From Pseudomonadota bacterium (GTDB lineage Bacteria; Pseudomonadota; Gammaproteobacteria; Steroidobacterales; Woeseiaceae): DNA of 48,909 bases. Of the stretch, positions 34,520-47,084 are shown one piece after another (within the stretch, counting starts at the first letter, position 1; each line of letters starts with the position of its first letter). The notes under the pieces are model-generated. The model did no database searches and had not been told where the DNA came from. It saw only the letters and a list, made by a program, of their open reading frames with translations. The position numbers were made by a program, and so were the translations under genes. The stretch lies in NCBI GenBank assembly GCA_022573655.1, contig JACZTO010000015.1, positions 1 to 48,909 on the forward strand, in the 5' to 3' direction.

Positions 34520-34986
34520 GCCCGATGATACGGGTGCCCGGTTTGCAAAGACCAGGCCCGATAAAGCTGTTCGGAAAACAGGACTCGCGCCATGCCATGA
34601 GGCAGGGTCAATCGCGACAACGACCAGATAATGTCCGCGCGTTGCCGGCACAACTCCGACACACCGTCCGGCCCACCGATGACGAAGCAAAGGTCGCGCC
34701 CGTCGCTTTGCCAGGCCAGCAAATTCTGGGCCAGCGCCTTGCTTGTCAGCTGTTCACCGCGCTCATCGAGCAGTACAACCTGCTCGGTCGGGTTTAATTT
34801 CGCGAGGATTCGTTCGCCCTCCGTCTGCACCGCATCAAGGGACTTGTCATTCTTCTTGCGACGCACCGTCGCGATGGTGTCGAGACGAAATTTCCACTCG
34901 CGAGGAAAACGCCCGCTGTAAATGCCAAAAGCATCGTTCACCCACGGAGGTTGGCGTTCACCAACTGCTAAGAGGCGAATATGCAC
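34516..34986 (-). CDS. rlmH: 23S rRNA pseudouridine-1915 N3-methyltransferase RlmH
   Basis: 156 residues of the SPOUT methyltransferase family, equal to E. coli RlmH in length. FVIGGPDGVSELCRQRADIIWSLS-type sequence carries the knotted cofactor site, and the C-terminus YRAWSLQTGHPYHRA is diagnostic. The start is GTG at 34986, 3 nt after the rsfS stop. Confidence 0.96.
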   Translation of the reverse strand: MHIRLLAVGERQPPWVNDAFGIYSGRFPREWKFRLDTIATVRRKKNDKSLDAVQTEGERILAKLNPTEQVVLLDERGEQLTSKALAQNLLAWQSDGRDLCFVIGGPDGVSELCRQRADIIWSLSRLTLPHGMARVLFSEQLYRAWSLQTGHPYHRA

Positions 34987-34989
34987 GGG

Positions 34990-35343
34990 CTACCCGTCGG
35001 ACGCCGTAACGTGCTCGGACGGGACAATCGACCAGAGCTTCTCCAGATTATAAAACTCACGCACTTTGGGCAGCATCACGTGAACCAGAACGTCCTGCAG
35101 GTCAAGTAGCACCCATTCGCCACCACTTTCACCTTCAACACCGATCGGACGATGTCCCGATTTCTTGGCTTCTTCCGTCACATTATCGATCAGCGCACGC
35201 ACATGCCGGCTTGAGGTTCCGCTGGCTACTACCATGTAGTCGGTCACCTCGGTCATGTTGCGAACATCAAGTGTGATGATATTCTGAGCTTTGATGTCGA
35301 CGAGCGCCGCGACGACCAGCGCGCACAGTTTTTCACTATTCAT
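34990..35343 (-). CDS. rsfS: Ribosomal silencing factor RsfS
   Basis: 117 residues. The motif ALVDIKAQNIITLDVRNMTE followed by DYMVVASGTSSRHVRALID identifies RsfS. It binds L14 and blocks subunit joining under starvation. The ATG overlaps the nadD stop as ATGA. It is followed by rlmH, the standard order. Confidence 0.96.
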   Translation of the reverse strand: MNSEKLCALVVAALVDIKAQNIITLDVRNMTEVTDYMVVASGTSSRHVRALIDNVTEEAKKSGHRPIGVEGESGGEWVLLDLQDVLVHVMLPKVREFYNLEKLWSIVPSEHVTASDG

Positions 35344-35996
35344 GCGTTATTCTCGATAGCACATTTCTCATATATTCCACTCTCCTTTATGACATCTCTT
35401 ACCGCATCCGGCATCAGGAACCGGGCATCGCGGCCTGCCGCAATCAGAACGCGAATCTCCGTCGACGAAATTTCCAACTGCGTTACGGCATGAATATAAA
35501 TTCGCCCGTGCAACGTGTCATGCAGATCGTCGACGCAGTGCGACCCAAATTCAGCGATTATCTCACCGAGTGGACCGGTATCAGGCGCTTTCCAGCCTGG
35601 CCGGTGCGCGACAATGATGTGGGCGACGTTCAGGATCTCATCCCAGCGATGCCATTGCGGCAGCCCGAGAAAAGCATCCATGCCCAATATCAGGCCCAGT
35701 GAGCGGCGAGGATATTCCCCACGCAGCGCCGTCAATGTGTCAATCGTAAACGACGGACCGTCGCGCTGAATCTCACGCTCATCACAAGCGAAGCCATCCT
35801 GACCGCTGATCGCGGCCCGGACCATGGCCAGGCGCACGTTCGCCGCCGCGAAAGTCGCGCCCCGGTGCGGTGGATCGCCACACGGAATAAAGCGCACCTC
35901 CTCGAACCGCAGCGCCTGCAACACTTCGAATGCGGAGCGCAGGTGGCCATAATGAATGGGATCAAATGTACCGCCGAAAATACCGATCGGCCTCAC
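35340..35996 (-). CDS. nadD: Nicotinate-nucleotide adenylyltransferase
   Basis: 218 residues. GIFGGTFDPIHYGHLRSAFE holds the HxGH nucleotidyl-transfer motif, and the C-terminal STEIRVLIAAGRDARFLMP matches the SSTxIR signature. It makes deamido-NAD from nicotinate mononucleotide and ATP. The start is GTG, overlapping the holA stop as GTGA. Confidence 0.95.
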   Translation of the reverse strand: MRPIGIFGGTFDPIHYGHLRSAFEVLQALRFEEVRFIPCGDPPHRGATFAAANVRLAMVRAAISGQDGFACDEREIQRDGPSFTIDTLTALRGEYPRRSLGLILGMDAFLGLPQWHRWDEILNVAHIIVAHRPGWKAPDTGPLGEIIAEFGSHCVDDLHDTLHGRIYIHAVTQLEISSTEIRVLIAAGRDARFLMPDAVRDVIKESGIYEKCAIENNA

Positions 35997-36994
35997 AGCG
36001 ACAGGGACACTACAACGTCGGCCGCAATTTGCCAGGGATCGCCGGCTCGCTGTCCCTTGGCAGCAGCATCAGCTCGCCCGGTTACTTTGAGCATCTTGTG
36101 AAAATCACCGTGCTGATGACGACCCACGCAACTGCGCACCAGGCCCTGGCGCTTACGCCAGACACCCGATTTTTGCATGGCGCCACCAAGGTCGCCGCCT
36201 TGTCGAACGACGTCATCCAGCGTGGCAAGCGTGCGCAACTCTCGCGTTAGTGCCCACACAACAATGACGGGCTCGACACCCTCCGCGCGCAAGCCGCCCA
36301 GTATTTTGACAGCCCGGCGCGCGTCGCCAGCGAGCGCTGCATCCGCCAATTTGTAGACATCGTAGCGACTGCTATTGGCGACAGCATCGCTTACATCGTC
36401 AACATTGACCGGCCCCGCGCCCAGCAGCAGTCGCAGTTTCTCTATTTCCTGGTCGGCTGCCAGCAGGTTGCCCTCAACCCTGTCGGCAACCAGCGTCACC
36501 GCCTCCGCGTCGGGCTGCAAACCGGCAGCTCGCATTCGATTGGCTATCCAGGCGGGCAATTCGCGCACCCCGACCGGCCAGATCGGCAGGCTCACACCTC
36601 TGCGGTCCAGTGCCTTGGCCCATTTGGACGCGCTACTGCTCTTGTCCAGCTTGGGCCCGGTCACAAGGAACAACAACTCCGGCCCCGCCTGTTCGACAAG
36701 GTCGGCAATCGCCTGCCCGCCAGCGCGTCCCGGCTTGCCGGTAGGCAGTCGCAGTTCAATGATGCGCTGCTCCGCGAACAGCGACAGGTTGCTTGTCGAG
36801 GCAATAAGTTGCGGCCAGTCGAAGCCGGTCGTTGCAATGTGCATCTCCCGGGAGCCAAAACCACGTTCACGCGCCGTCGCACGGATCGCATCCAGCGCTT
36901 CTCCGACGAGCAGATGTTCGTCGCCCGTGACGAGATAACAGGGAGCCAGAGATTTCTTAAGGTGAGAGGAAAGCTGATTGGCCTGGATCTTCAA
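35993..36994 (-). CDS. holA: DNA polymerase III subunit delta
   Basis: 333 residues of the HolA family. The N-terminus LAPCYLVTGDEHLLVGEALD and the central region with VEGNLLAADQEIEKLRLLLG are characteristic. Delta opens the sliding clamp within the clamp loader. The start is TTG, overlapping the stop of the Trm112-like gene as TTGA. In E. coli holA directly follows lptE; here about 4.7 kb of other genes separate them. Confidence 0.94.
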   Translation of the reverse strand: MKIQANQLSSHLKKSLAPCYLVTGDEHLLVGEALDAIRATARERGFGSREMHIATTGFDWPQLIASTSNLSLFAEQRIIELRLPTGKPGRAGGQAIADLVEQAGPELLFLVTGPKLDKSSSASKWAKALDRRGVSLPIWPVGVRELPAWIANRMRAAGLQPDAEAVTLVADRVEGNLLAADQEIEKLRLLLGAGPVNVDDVSDAVANSSRYDVYKLADAALAGDARRAVKILGGLRAEGVEPVIVVWALTRELRTLATLDDVVRQGGDLGGAMQKSGVWRKRQGLVRSCVGRHQHGDFHKMLKVTGRADAAAKGQRAGDPWQIAADVVVSLSL

Positions 36995-37245
36995 TCAAAC
37001 TGCTCCAGGCCTATCGATTCGTCCTCCAGCAACACAGGAATACCATCAGCAACGGGATAGATGCGTTTGCCGTCATCGGTCACCAGCGCCTCATGCAGTG
37101 GCTCGAGCACTTTCGATCCATCATGAGCGGTGATATTTCCGGCCTCGATCGCCGCATTCACTGCCGCAAGCTTATCTTTCGCCATTACAGCCAGCCCCTT
37201 GTGGGACACCGGGCAACGCAGGATTGTCAGCAAATGCTTGTTCAT
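36991..37245 (-). CDS. Trm112 family protein
   Basis: 84 residues. HLLTILRCPVSHKGL and RIYPVADGIPVLLEDESI match the small Trm112/YcaR zinc-ribbon-like family. The usual paired Cys in the first motif is partly lost here (CPVS), so zinc binding is doubtful. Bacterial members are often near lipid A genes; here it is translationally coupled to holA. Eukaryotic Trm112 activates methyltransferases; the bacterial role is unclear. Confidence 0.88.
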   Translation of the reverse strand: MNKHLLTILRCPVSHKGLAVMAKDKLAAVNAAIEAGNITAHDGSKVLEPLHEALVTDDGKRIYPVADGIPVLLEDESIGLEQFD

Positions 37246-37262
37246 ACACCCATTGTAGCGCC

Positions 37263-38297
37263 TCAGTTGCGTTTCAGCACGGCCGCCAGTTCCATGTTGC
37301 CACTGGCCTGCGCGACTTCGATGATCGCGGGCAGATCCTCGCTCAGGGGCCGAAAACGCTCGCTGACGAGGCGGCAGCGCATCAAAACCTTGAGTGCGGG
37401 TATATTTTCCGCGTGCCCCAGCATGTCATGGATGTAAAGTTGCGCAAAAAACAGCGCATGCTCCTGATTCTCCCACGCCAGCATGCGCTCGAAAAACCAC
37501 GCCCATGCGACGCGCGGGTCGGGGCTCGCGGCCGTCCATTCCGTGACATGCTTGAAACCACCTGCGCGGTTGCCGCGACTGATAAACCCGAAGGCATGAT
37601 TGAGAACTGCCGTGCGTTCCTTCTCGACATTGGCATCGATCTCGTCTTGCGCCGGTTCCAGCGCGTCGGGGATATTAACGTCGGCCATTAATCCGAACGG
37701 CTCGATCAGACTCCCTGTGAGGGAAAAAAACGCAAATAATAGAAACATTTGCAGCAGGATGGCGACCATCATGGGCAATGCTTCAGCCTGCAGGCTGAGC
37801 CACGCCGACAACACCAGGAATACAGGCGCAATCCAAAACGTTGCCGCACAGCGGCGCAGCAACTGGCCTAGTGCGATCGGGTTGAGACTCTGCAGCGGTG
37901 AACGCGTGATTGCCAACACCGCGATTGAGGCTGGAAAAAATACACTCGCGAGTATAACTGCGAGCGCTGCCCAAGCGGTTCCCAAGTTTGCAGCGGTCGA
38001 AATCACCCCCCAGATCAACAATACCGCAACCGGGGCCGGAAAAAGGGTCCATGCGTTGCCAAACCAGTCGAAGAATTCTGCGTCCAGAGTCGATGGCGTT
38101 ACGCCTCTGGCACGCGCCCCCAGCATAATCATCTGGTAGCGAAACACAGCGGGTATGACAAGAATCAACACGAACAGGCCCATCGCGCCACCCCAGATGG
38201 CAAACGACACCAGCAACCAAAGCATGATCAGCGTCATCACCACAGCGGGTTCCGTCAACGGATAGGCAATTGCCTTGAGGACGTCAGTCGGCCTCAA
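37263..38297 (-). CDS. Multi-pass membrane protein with helical C-terminal domain, hypothetical
   Basis: 344 residues from a TTG at 38297. This start is chosen because AGGAGG lies six bases upstream within the end of yidD; the frame is open further upstream but would overlap yidD deeply. About six hydrophobic helices fill residues 12-215 (for example [20 protein letters not shown]). The last 110 residues are soluble and helical, resembling TPR-type repeats ([20 protein letters not shown]). I do not recognise a named family. Overlap with yidD and position before Trm112-holA indicate one operon. Confidence 0.75.
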   Translation of the reverse strand: MRPTDVLKAIAYPLTEPAVVMTLIMLWLLVSFAIWGGAMGLFVLILVIPAVFRYQMIMLGARARGVTPSTLDAEFFDWFGNAWTLFPAPVAVLLIWGVISTAANLGTAWAALAVILASVFFPASIAVLAITRSPLQSLNPIALGQLLRRCAATFWIAPVFLVLSAWLSLQAEALPMMVAILLQMFLLFAFFSLTGSLIEPFGLMADVNIPDALEPAQDEIDANVEKERTAVLNHAFGFISRGNRAGGFKHVTEWTAASPDPRVAWAWFFERMLAWENQEHALFFAQLYIHDMLGHAENIPALKVLMRCRLVSERFRPLSEDLPAIIEVAQASGNMELAAVLKRN

Positions 38298-38547
38298 GCT
38301 TATCCTCCTCGTGATCCGGAACCGGATCGTAGCCGGAACCGCCCCAGGGATGGCAGCGGCCAATGCGCTTGACCGCTAGAGCGCTACCGCGAAAAACACC
38401 GTGTGTGCGCAATGCCTCGATCGCGTAACGTGAACAGGTGGGATCGTAACGGCAATTGAACCCGAGCCATGGTGAAATCGCGAGCCGGTAAGTAGACACC
38501 AAAATGATCAGTGGCCAGGCGAGCATCTTGCTGACGGCATTCGCCAT
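38284..38547 (-). CDS. yidD: Membrane protein insertion efficiency factor YidD
   Basis: 87 residues. An N-terminal amphipathic/hydrophobic segment precedes the family signature [20 protein letters not shown] and [16 protein letters not shown] with conserved Cys residues. YidD normally sits in rpmH-rnpA-yidD-yidC; here it is away from that cluster, between sufE and a membrane protein. Its ATG overlaps the sufE stop (TGATG). Its tail encodes the ribosome binding site of the next gene. Confidence 0.94.
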   Translation of the reverse strand: MANAVSKMLAWPLIILVSTYRLAISPWLGFNCRYDPTCSRYAIEALRTHGVFRGSALAVKRIGRCHPWGGSGYDPVPDHEEDKLEAD

Positions 38548-38972
38548 CAGGCGCTCTGCAGTGCATCGAAGGCGAAACTGCGAATGGCCTGGAGCATCGA
38601 AAACAAACCGTTGCTGCGCGTGGGGCTCAAATGACTTTCGAGTTCTAACGCCGCGACAAAGTCCGGCTCAGTATCGAGAATATCCTGCGGGTACCGCCCG
38701 CTGTAAAGTCGCAACAGCAACGCAATCAGACCCGACACGATAGCTGCATCGCTGATGGCACGAAAGTTCAGCCTGCCCTCAACCTGCTCCGCGACAAACC
38801 AGACCTGCGCCTGGCAACCGCGAATACGATTGTTTTCTGTGCGCAGCGAATCGGGGAACTCGGGCAGGCGGCGACCAAGATCGATCAGATACTGATACCG
38901 GTCCATCCAGTCCTCGAACATCCCGAAGTCCTCGATGAGTTCCAGCTGCGCGGTCTGTACCTCATTCGCCAT
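38547..38972 (-). CDS. sufE: SufE family cysteine desulfurase activator
   Basis: 141 residues from the ATG at 38972, 4 nt after the cysS stop. The sulfur-acceptor Cys is in [11 protein letters not shown] (about residue 58). SufE or CsdE takes sulfur from a cysteine desulfurase for iron-sulfur assembly. No suf operon is nearby, so it could be a stand-alone SufE/CsdE. The longer open frame upstream lies inside cysS and is rejected. Confidence 0.93.
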   Translation of the reverse strand: MANEVQTAQLELIEDFGMFEDWMDRYQYLIDLGRRLPEFPDSLRTENNRIRGCQAQVWFVAEQVEGRLNFRAISDAAIVSGLIALLLRLYSGRYPQDILDTEPDFVAALELESHLSPTRSNGLFSMLQAIRSFAFDALQSA

Positions 38973-38976
38973 TGCG

Positions 38977-40356
38977 TCAGCCGCTCCGCCGCCAGCTCGT
39001 ACCGCCATCAGCGTCTTCGATCGAAATTCCGGCCGCGGCGAGCTGATCGCGCACAGCATCTGCGGCTTCGAAGTCGCGAGCTGTACGCGCCCCCTTGCGT
39101 TTGGCGATCAGCGCTTCGATTTCTGCGGCCGACATTTCGCCTTCCGCGTGCCCGGCAAACCATGTCTCAGGATCATCGCCAAGTACGCCAATGAGGTCGC
39201 CACAGGCATATATCTGCGCCGCAAGCGTTTGCCTGGTCGCCTCATCCGTCTCCTTGTTGAGGGCCTTGGCGAGGCCGAATAATTCGGCCAGCGCCTTGGG
39301 CGTATTGAGATCGTCTTCGAGCGCGGCAAGCAATGCGTCCGGAATGTCAGCAGCCGCGCGGGCTTTGCTCGAGACCACGACTCCACGTACGGCCCCATAC
39401 AATCTGTCGAGCATGCGGCGCGCTGACTCAAGCGTTGCAGCAGACCAGTCCAGTGGTTGCCGATAGTGCGCGCTCAGCAACGCAAGGCGTATGACTTCGC
39501 CGGGCACAGTCTTGACGAGTTCATGCACGAGCAACACATTGCCGAGTGACTTCGACATCTTTGTTTGATCGATGCTCAGGAAACCGTTGTGCAACCAGTA
39601 GCGGGCGAACGGTGCGCCATCATGCGCGCAGCAACTCTGCGCAGATTCGTTTTCGTGATGCGGAAAAACAAGATCCTGGCCCCCGGCGTGAATATCGATG
39701 GTCTCGCCGAGGTGCTTCCTGGCCATAGCGGAGCACTCGATGTGCCAACCCGGGCGACCACGCCCCCACGGCGAATCCCATCCGGGAAATTCCGCCGGCG
39801 AAGGCTTCCACAACACAAAATCGTGCGCTGCCTTTTTATAGGGAGCCACCTCAACGCGCGCGCCCGCGATCATTTCGCGCAAATCGCGCTTCGACAACTC
39901 GCCGTATTGCTTGTACGACGACACATCGAACAACACATGGTCCTCGGCCGTATAAGCGAAGCCTTTCTCGATCAGAATCTCGATCATGGCAATCATTTCG
40001 CCGATATGTTGCGTCGCTCGCGGCTCAATGTCCGGCGGCATAACGCCCAGTGCGCCCATGTCTTCGTTGTATGCCGTAATAAAGCGCGCCGTAATCTCGT
40101 CGATCGGCTTGCCGGTCTCAATCGAAGCGGCATTTATTTTGTCGTCGACGTCCGTGATATTGCGCGCAAATGTCAGTTTGTATCGTCGTCGCAGTAATCG
40201 CACCAGCAGATCGAAAACCACGGCCGGCCGGGCATTACCAACATGCGAATAATTGTAAACCGTCGGCCCGCACAAATACATCGTCACCTGACCCTCGACG
40301 AGGGGTTCGAAGGGGACTTTCTTGCCCTGCAGTGTGTCGTGAAGCTGTAAGGTCAT
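38977..40356 (-). CDS. cysS: Cysteinyl-tRNA synthetase
   Basis: 459 residues from the ATG at 40356. Class I signature GPTVYNYSHVGNARP replaces HIGH, and TKMSKSLGN is the KMSKS loop. Zinc ligands appear in YLCGPTV, IECSAMA and FPHHENE. It charges tRNA-Cys. A long palindrome lies 65 bp upstream of its start. It is followed by sufE after 4 nt. Confidence 0.96.
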   Translation of the reverse strand: MTLQLHDTLQGKKVPFEPLVEGQVTMYLCGPTVYNYSHVGNARPAVVFDLLVRLLRRRYKLTFARNITDVDDKINAASIETGKPIDEITARFITAYNEDMGALGVMPPDIEPRATQHIGEMIAMIEILIEKGFAYTAEDHVLFDVSSYKQYGELSKRDLREMIAGARVEVAPYKKAAHDFVLWKPSPAEFPGWDSPWGRGRPGWHIECSAMARKHLGETIDIHAGGQDLVFPHHENESAQSCCAHDGAPFARYWLHNGFLSIDQTKMSKSLGNVLLVHELVKTVPGEVIRLALLSAHYRQPLDWSAATLESARRMLDRLYGAVRGVVVSSKARAAADIPDALLAALEDDLNTPKALAELFGLAKALNKETDEATRQTLAAQIYACGDLIGVLGDDPETWFAGHAEGEMSAAEIEALIAKRKGARTARDFEAADAVRDQLAAAGISIEDADGGTSWRRSG

Positions 40357-40420
40357 TGTTTCTCGGTTCGGCCGCTCAAAAAACGCAATCATAACAACGA
40401 TCGACCGGGAATTAGGCGGC

Positions 40421-40480
40421 TATTAGTAGGGGGACAGTGACCGTAACTCTTGGGAGTTACGGTCACTGTCCCCCCTAATA
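40421..40480. repeat. 60-bp near-perfect palindrome between a membrane protein gene and cysS
   Basis: A 21-bp perfect stem (40429-40449 with 40454-40474, loop TTGG) is extended by TATTAG/CTAATA outer arms (40421-40426 and 40475-40480) after a 2-nt bulge. The stem contains GGGGGACAGTGACC. It begins right after the stop of the upstream gene. It looks like a mobile palindrome rather than a terminator, since no T-run follows. Transcribed, it would form a very stable hairpin. Confidence 0.88.
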
Positions 40481-40482
40481 CG

Positions 40483-41181
40483 TCAGAATCGGCCTTCGGA
40501 GTCAGCTCGCCGTTTGTCCCGCAAGCGTCGGGCGGCAGGTTGCGGCATTCGATAGGCGATCGCCCGTGCCTGCAGCGCATATTCAATCGTGCCGATAATC
40601 CACAGGAAATAACCCAGCAATTCAATGAACTCTTCGACAGCAAGTTTGACGATGCGCTCATATGAATCACCCAGGATCGACATCCAGAACGGTTCGTGAC
40701 CGACGAAGCGCACAAAAGCGAACAAGATCACACCACCAGCGAACAAGAGAGTCAGTCCTGGCGACGGCCAGATGCGCGCCAGCGCGATCTGCAGGCGTTT
40801 CTGGTGCCGCCAGGTATAAGCAATGACCAATGAGCCAACGACGACAATCAGGATCTGCCACACATTGTCAGCGACAATGGTGTCCAGAAAATAATCGAGC
40901 TCGCGAATCAGGAATACCAGTGCGAGCCCACCGCACGGGATCGCGATCGGTTGCTGCGACGGGCAATGCTTCGCAACCCACCCCATGATGAAACAGCAAG
41001 CGCCCAGAATGATGGCCTGGATATTCTCGACGGGCGAAAATTCACTGGTGCCAAAGCGATCGGTTTCGTTGAGCACAACATGCAATTTAAGGCTGCCCGG
41101 AAACGTCATCTCCAATTGCGTCAGCGCCCACGTCACGAATGCAACGGCAAAAAAATATGACAGATAGCGTATCCAGGTCAT
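40483..41181 (-). CDS. Multi-pass membrane protein, hypothetical
   Basis: 232 residues with about six hydrophobic segments (for example LSYFFAVAFVTWALTQ, NIQAIILGACCFIMGWVA, ILIVVVGSLVIAYTW, LLFAGGVILFAFVRFVG) and a basic C-terminal tail (RRLRDKRRADSEGRF). I do not recognise a family. It starts 24 nt after the HEACH-containing gene on the same strand, and its stop abuts the 60-bp palindrome. Confidence 0.7.
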   Translation of the reverse strand: MTWIRYLSYFFAVAFVTWALTQLEMTFPGSLKLHVVLNETDRFGTSEFSPVENIQAIILGACCFIMGWVAKHCPSQQPIAIPCGGLALVFLIRELDYFLDTIVADNVWQILIVVVGSLVIAYTWRHQKRLQIALARIWPSPGLTLLFAGGVILFAFVRFVGHEPFWMSILGDSYERIVKLAVEEFIELLGYFLWIIGTIEYALQARAIAYRMPQPAARRLRDKRRADSEGRF

Positions 41182-41205
41182 GCCAAACTATACACCCCGA
41201 CCTCA

Positions 41206-41688
41206 TTACGCGCGCAGCTTGAACGTCGCTTCACCCGTCTCAGTCAGAAGGCCCTGATTAGTAAGAAACTCTATTGCGTCATCGGCATCTCGTTCAAACC
41301 ACGCACGTGTGCTGCCAAGACGAAAACTGTAGCCCCAGGTGTCCATATCCTGCATCAGACGGTCACGCCCGACAGTATCGATGTGATCCGCCAATACGAC
41401 TTGCAGATAACAGACAGCCGACTCTTCAAGATCGTCACCGCCCGCATTTTGGTCAACGTCTTTGCGGCGCTCGCCCGTCATGCATATTGCGTGACAGGCC
41501 TCATGCAACAGGGAATGTATGGGTGTATCGTTGCTGACATAGATTGTGTGACCTACAATCCCCGCTTCGGAGTCGCCCCAGAAACTTCCCGTAATTGCAG
41601 CGCATTCGCTTTCGAGAATCAGCTGTAACTCATAGCGACACAACAACGACTCGAGCGCCGATCCCCGTACATCCGCTACCGTTTGCAC
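41206..41688 (-). CDS. Putative zincin-like protein with HExxH motif, hypothetical
   Basis: 160 residues, starting at GTG one base after the lptE stop. Residues 58-69 read HSLLHEACHAIC, an HExxH zinc motif, in a helix, followed by acidic residues (DDLEESAVCYLQ) that could supply a third ligand. There is no signal peptide, so it is cytoplasmic. I know no named family with confidence. Tight coupling to lptE and to the following membrane protein suggests joint expression. Peptidase activity is inferred from the motif only. Confidence 0.75.
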   Translation of the reverse strand: MQTVADVRGSALESLLCRYELQLILESECAAITGSFWGDSEAGIVGHTIYVSNDTPIHSLLHEACHAICMTGERRKDVDQNAGGDDLEESAVCYLQVVLADHIDTVGRDRLMQDMDTWGYSFRLGSTRAWFERDADDAIEFLTNQGLLTETGEATFKLRA

Positions 41689-41689
41689 T

Positions 41690-44636
<2,947 letters not shown>

Positions 44637-44690
44637 TCAGTGGTCGGAAAACCCGCAAGCCTACATGAACAGGCTGCAGTTAGCAGCAGC

Positions 44691-46223
44691 CTAGAAGCTT
44701 GCGCGACTGCGAAACCAGAAAATACCCAGTACCAGCAGACTGAAGCCGATGACGGGCCAGTTGCCGGCACTGGCATACGGAGTGGTCCCTGTTCGAGACC
44801 AGACATCCATCGTCATGACCACGGGCTCGAATTGCTTGCCGGCCATCAGCAGTGCGCCGTTGTGGTCAATGAAGGCACTGATGCCAGTGTTGGTCGCACG
44901 AATCACATAGCGCCCGACTTCGAGCGCGCGCATGCGTGCGATCTCGAGATGTTGATGCGGCGCTATCGAATCACCGAACCAGGCGTCGTTACTGACGTTA
45001 ATGAACAGGCCCGCGTCCGGGAAGGCATAGCGCTGCTCCGCCCCGTAGGCAACCTCATAACAGATGGCTATGGCGAGCTTCGTGCCGTTGGCGGCGACAA
45101 GCAGCGGTTGAGGATCGACACCTGCATCAAGGTCCGAGTGCGGCAATGCCTGCATACGCATCCACTCGCGGACGAATTCCGGCACTGGAAAATACTCGCC
45201 GAACGGCACCAGGTGTCGTTTGCGATACACCTGTCTCTCTTCGCCTCCCAACAACAGCACGCTGTTGAAAATCTTGCCGTCTTCGCTACGCTCAAAACTG
45301 CGCTCGAGTATGCCGAGCACCACTGACTGCCGGTTCCGTCGAGCGTCTCCGTCGATGATGCTCAGATACGATTCAACCTGATCGGTGAGCCTGGGAATCG
45401 CGACCTCTGGCCAGATGACGATCTCACTGTCCGGCACGTCCAATGTAGAGAGGCGGTAGAAATCCATCGTCGGCTGCAGTTGTTCCTGCAGCCATTTCCG
45501 GTCCTGGGAAACACCGCCCTGCACAATTGTCGTCCGTATTGCCGTGCCGTCGGGTGCAGTCCACTCCACTGTCGTCAGGATGCCGCCGACCAGCCATGGC
45601 AAAACAACGATGGCCATGGCGAAAAGCCTTGCCCTGCCGGCCACCATGATCATGGCGAGCAGTGCCGTGCAACTGAGCATCAACATGAACGACACGCCAT
45701 AGACGCCCAGTACGGGTGCCCAGCCGGCGAGCGGAGAATCGATCTGCCCGTAACCGAGTGCCAACCACGGGAACCCTGTCAGAATCCAGCCACGAAACCA
45801 CTCGATGAGGACCCAGACCGAAGGCGCCACGAACAACATCTGCCAGGGTTCGCTTTGTGCCAGGCGACTCATGAGCCAACCAGACAGCCACAGGAAAGAC
45901 GCCATGATCAATGACAAGCCAACCATCAGCAATACGGCAATGAACGGCGCTGCGTTACCGAATACGTATACCGAGATATAAATCCAGTAAGTACCAACGA
46001 GGAAAAAGCCAAAGCCGAACCAGAACAGATGTGCGGCGGAATCTTTGGGCGACCGGGTCAGGCTGACAAACAACAGTGGCAACACCAGCAACGGCGCAAG
46101 CAAAGACCAGCCTGCGGGCGCGAAGGTAAGCGTCATCGCGCAACCCAGGATGAACGCAATCGAACGACTGAGTCTTGGCTTGTCGGCAGGCAGTAAAACC
46201 AGAAAGTGCTGGTACTTCGCCAC
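44691..46223 (-). CDS. lnt: Apolipoprotein N-acyltransferase Lnt
   Basis: 510 residues from a GTG at 46223, 4 nt after the corC stop; an ATG at 46259 would overlap corC and add 12 residues. The N-terminal 190 residues form about six membrane helices. The C-terminal nitrilase domain has the triad in IVIWPEVAIP (Glu), YRKRHLVPFGEY (Lys) and AIAICYEVAYG (Cys). Lnt adds the third acyl chain to lipoproteins in the inner membrane, needed for sorting of LptE and others. The order ybeX-lnt is conserved. Confidence 0.94.
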   Translation of the reverse strand: MAKYQHFLVLLPADKPRLSRSIAFILGCAMTLTFAPAGWSLLAPLLVLPLLFVSLTRSPKDSAAHLFWFGFGFFLVGTYWIYISVYVFGNAAPFIAVLLMVGLSLIMASFLWLSGWLMSRLAQSEPWQMLFVAPSVWVLIEWFRGWILTGFPWLALGYGQIDSPLAGWAPVLGVYGVSFMLMLSCTALLAMIMVAGRARLFAMAIVVLPWLVGGILTTVEWTAPDGTAIRTTIVQGGVSQDRKWLQEQLQPTMDFYRLSTLDVPDSEIVIWPEVAIPRLTDQVESYLSIIDGDARRNRQSVVLGILERSFERSEDGKIFNSVLLLGGEERQVYRKRHLVPFGEYFPVPEFVREWMRMQALPHSDLDAGVDPQPLLVAANGTKLAIAICYEVAYGAEQRYAFPDAGLFINVSNDAWFGDSIAPHQHLEIARMRALEVGRYVIRATNTGISAFIDHNGALLMAGKQFEPVVMTMDVWSRTGTTPYASAGNWPVIGFSLLVLGIFWFRSRASF

Positions 46224-46227
46224 CCGG

Positions 46228-47079
46228 TCAGTCGCCGTTCCGTTGAACTTGCAGCGCATCAATACGCCGCTCGTCTGCCTTGACGACTGCAAATTTGAAG
46301 CCGCCAAACTCGACCGTCTCGCCGCGCCCAGGCAACCTCCCCAACTCGTGCATGACAAGGCCGCCGATCGTATCGTATTCCTCATCGGCCAACTCGCACT
46401 CAAAGAACTCATTGAAGTCTTCAACGCGAGTTAATGCCCGGACAGTAAAAATCGGCTTACCATTGCGGTCGCCGTCCGGGCGGATGAACTCCACTTCCTC
46501 GTGGTCGTGCTCGTCATCAATCTCACCAACAATTTCTTCGAGTACGTCCTCGATCGTCAACAATCCGGCAACCCCGCCATATTCATCGACAACGATTGCC
46601 ATGTGGTTGTGACTGGCACGAAATTCTTTCAACAACGCATTCAGGCGCTTCGACTCCGGAATCACGGTAGCGGGTCGCAGCAGTTTCTGAATCGTAAATT
46701 CCTCGTCCACGCGGCTGCCGAACTGGCGCAGCAAGTCCTTGGCCAGCAAAATACCCAGAATTTCGTCGCGATCTTCGCCGATGACTGGAAACCGTGAATG
46801 CCCCGATTGAATAATTAATTCAATAACGTCGTCGAAATCATGCTCGATTTCGATGACGACCATCTGAGATCGCGGCACCATGACCTCTCGAGCTTGAGTT
46901 TCCGATACCTCGAGCACGCCGGCGAGCATGCTTTTCTCTTCGGCATCAAGATCAACATCGGACTGAATAAAGGAATGAATTTCATCGCGGCTCCAGGGTT
47001 CACCCGTGATCGCACGCTTGATGCGTGCGAAAAGTCCGGGGCCACCCGCACCGCTGGTACTTGGCGGTTTGTCGTTCAT
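46228..47079 (-). CDS. ybeX: CorC/YbeX family protein (CBS domains)
   Basis: 283 residues. Two CBS domains (about 60-180, with [20 protein letters not shown]) are followed by a CorC_HlyC domain (about 195-280). It lacks membrane helices, like E. coli YbeX. The family is linked to Mg/Co efflux and, for YbeX, to ribosome maturation. It is 5 nt after ybeY and 4 nt before lnt. Confidence 0.94.
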   Translation of the reverse strand: MNDKPPSTSGAGGPGLFARIKRAITGEPWSRDEIHSFIQSDVDLDAEEKSMLAGVLEVSETQAREVMVPRSQMVVIEIEHDFDDVIELIIQSGHSRFPVIGEDRDEILGILLAKDLLRQFGSRVDEEFTIQKLLRPATVIPESKRLNALLKEFRASHNHMAIVVDEYGGVAGLLTIEDVLEEIVGEIDDEHDHEEVEFIRPDGDRNGKPIFTVRALTRVEDFNEFFECELADEEYDTIGGLVMHELGRLPGRGETVEFGGFKFAVVKADERRIDALQVQRNGD

Positions 47080-47084
47080 ATTCG

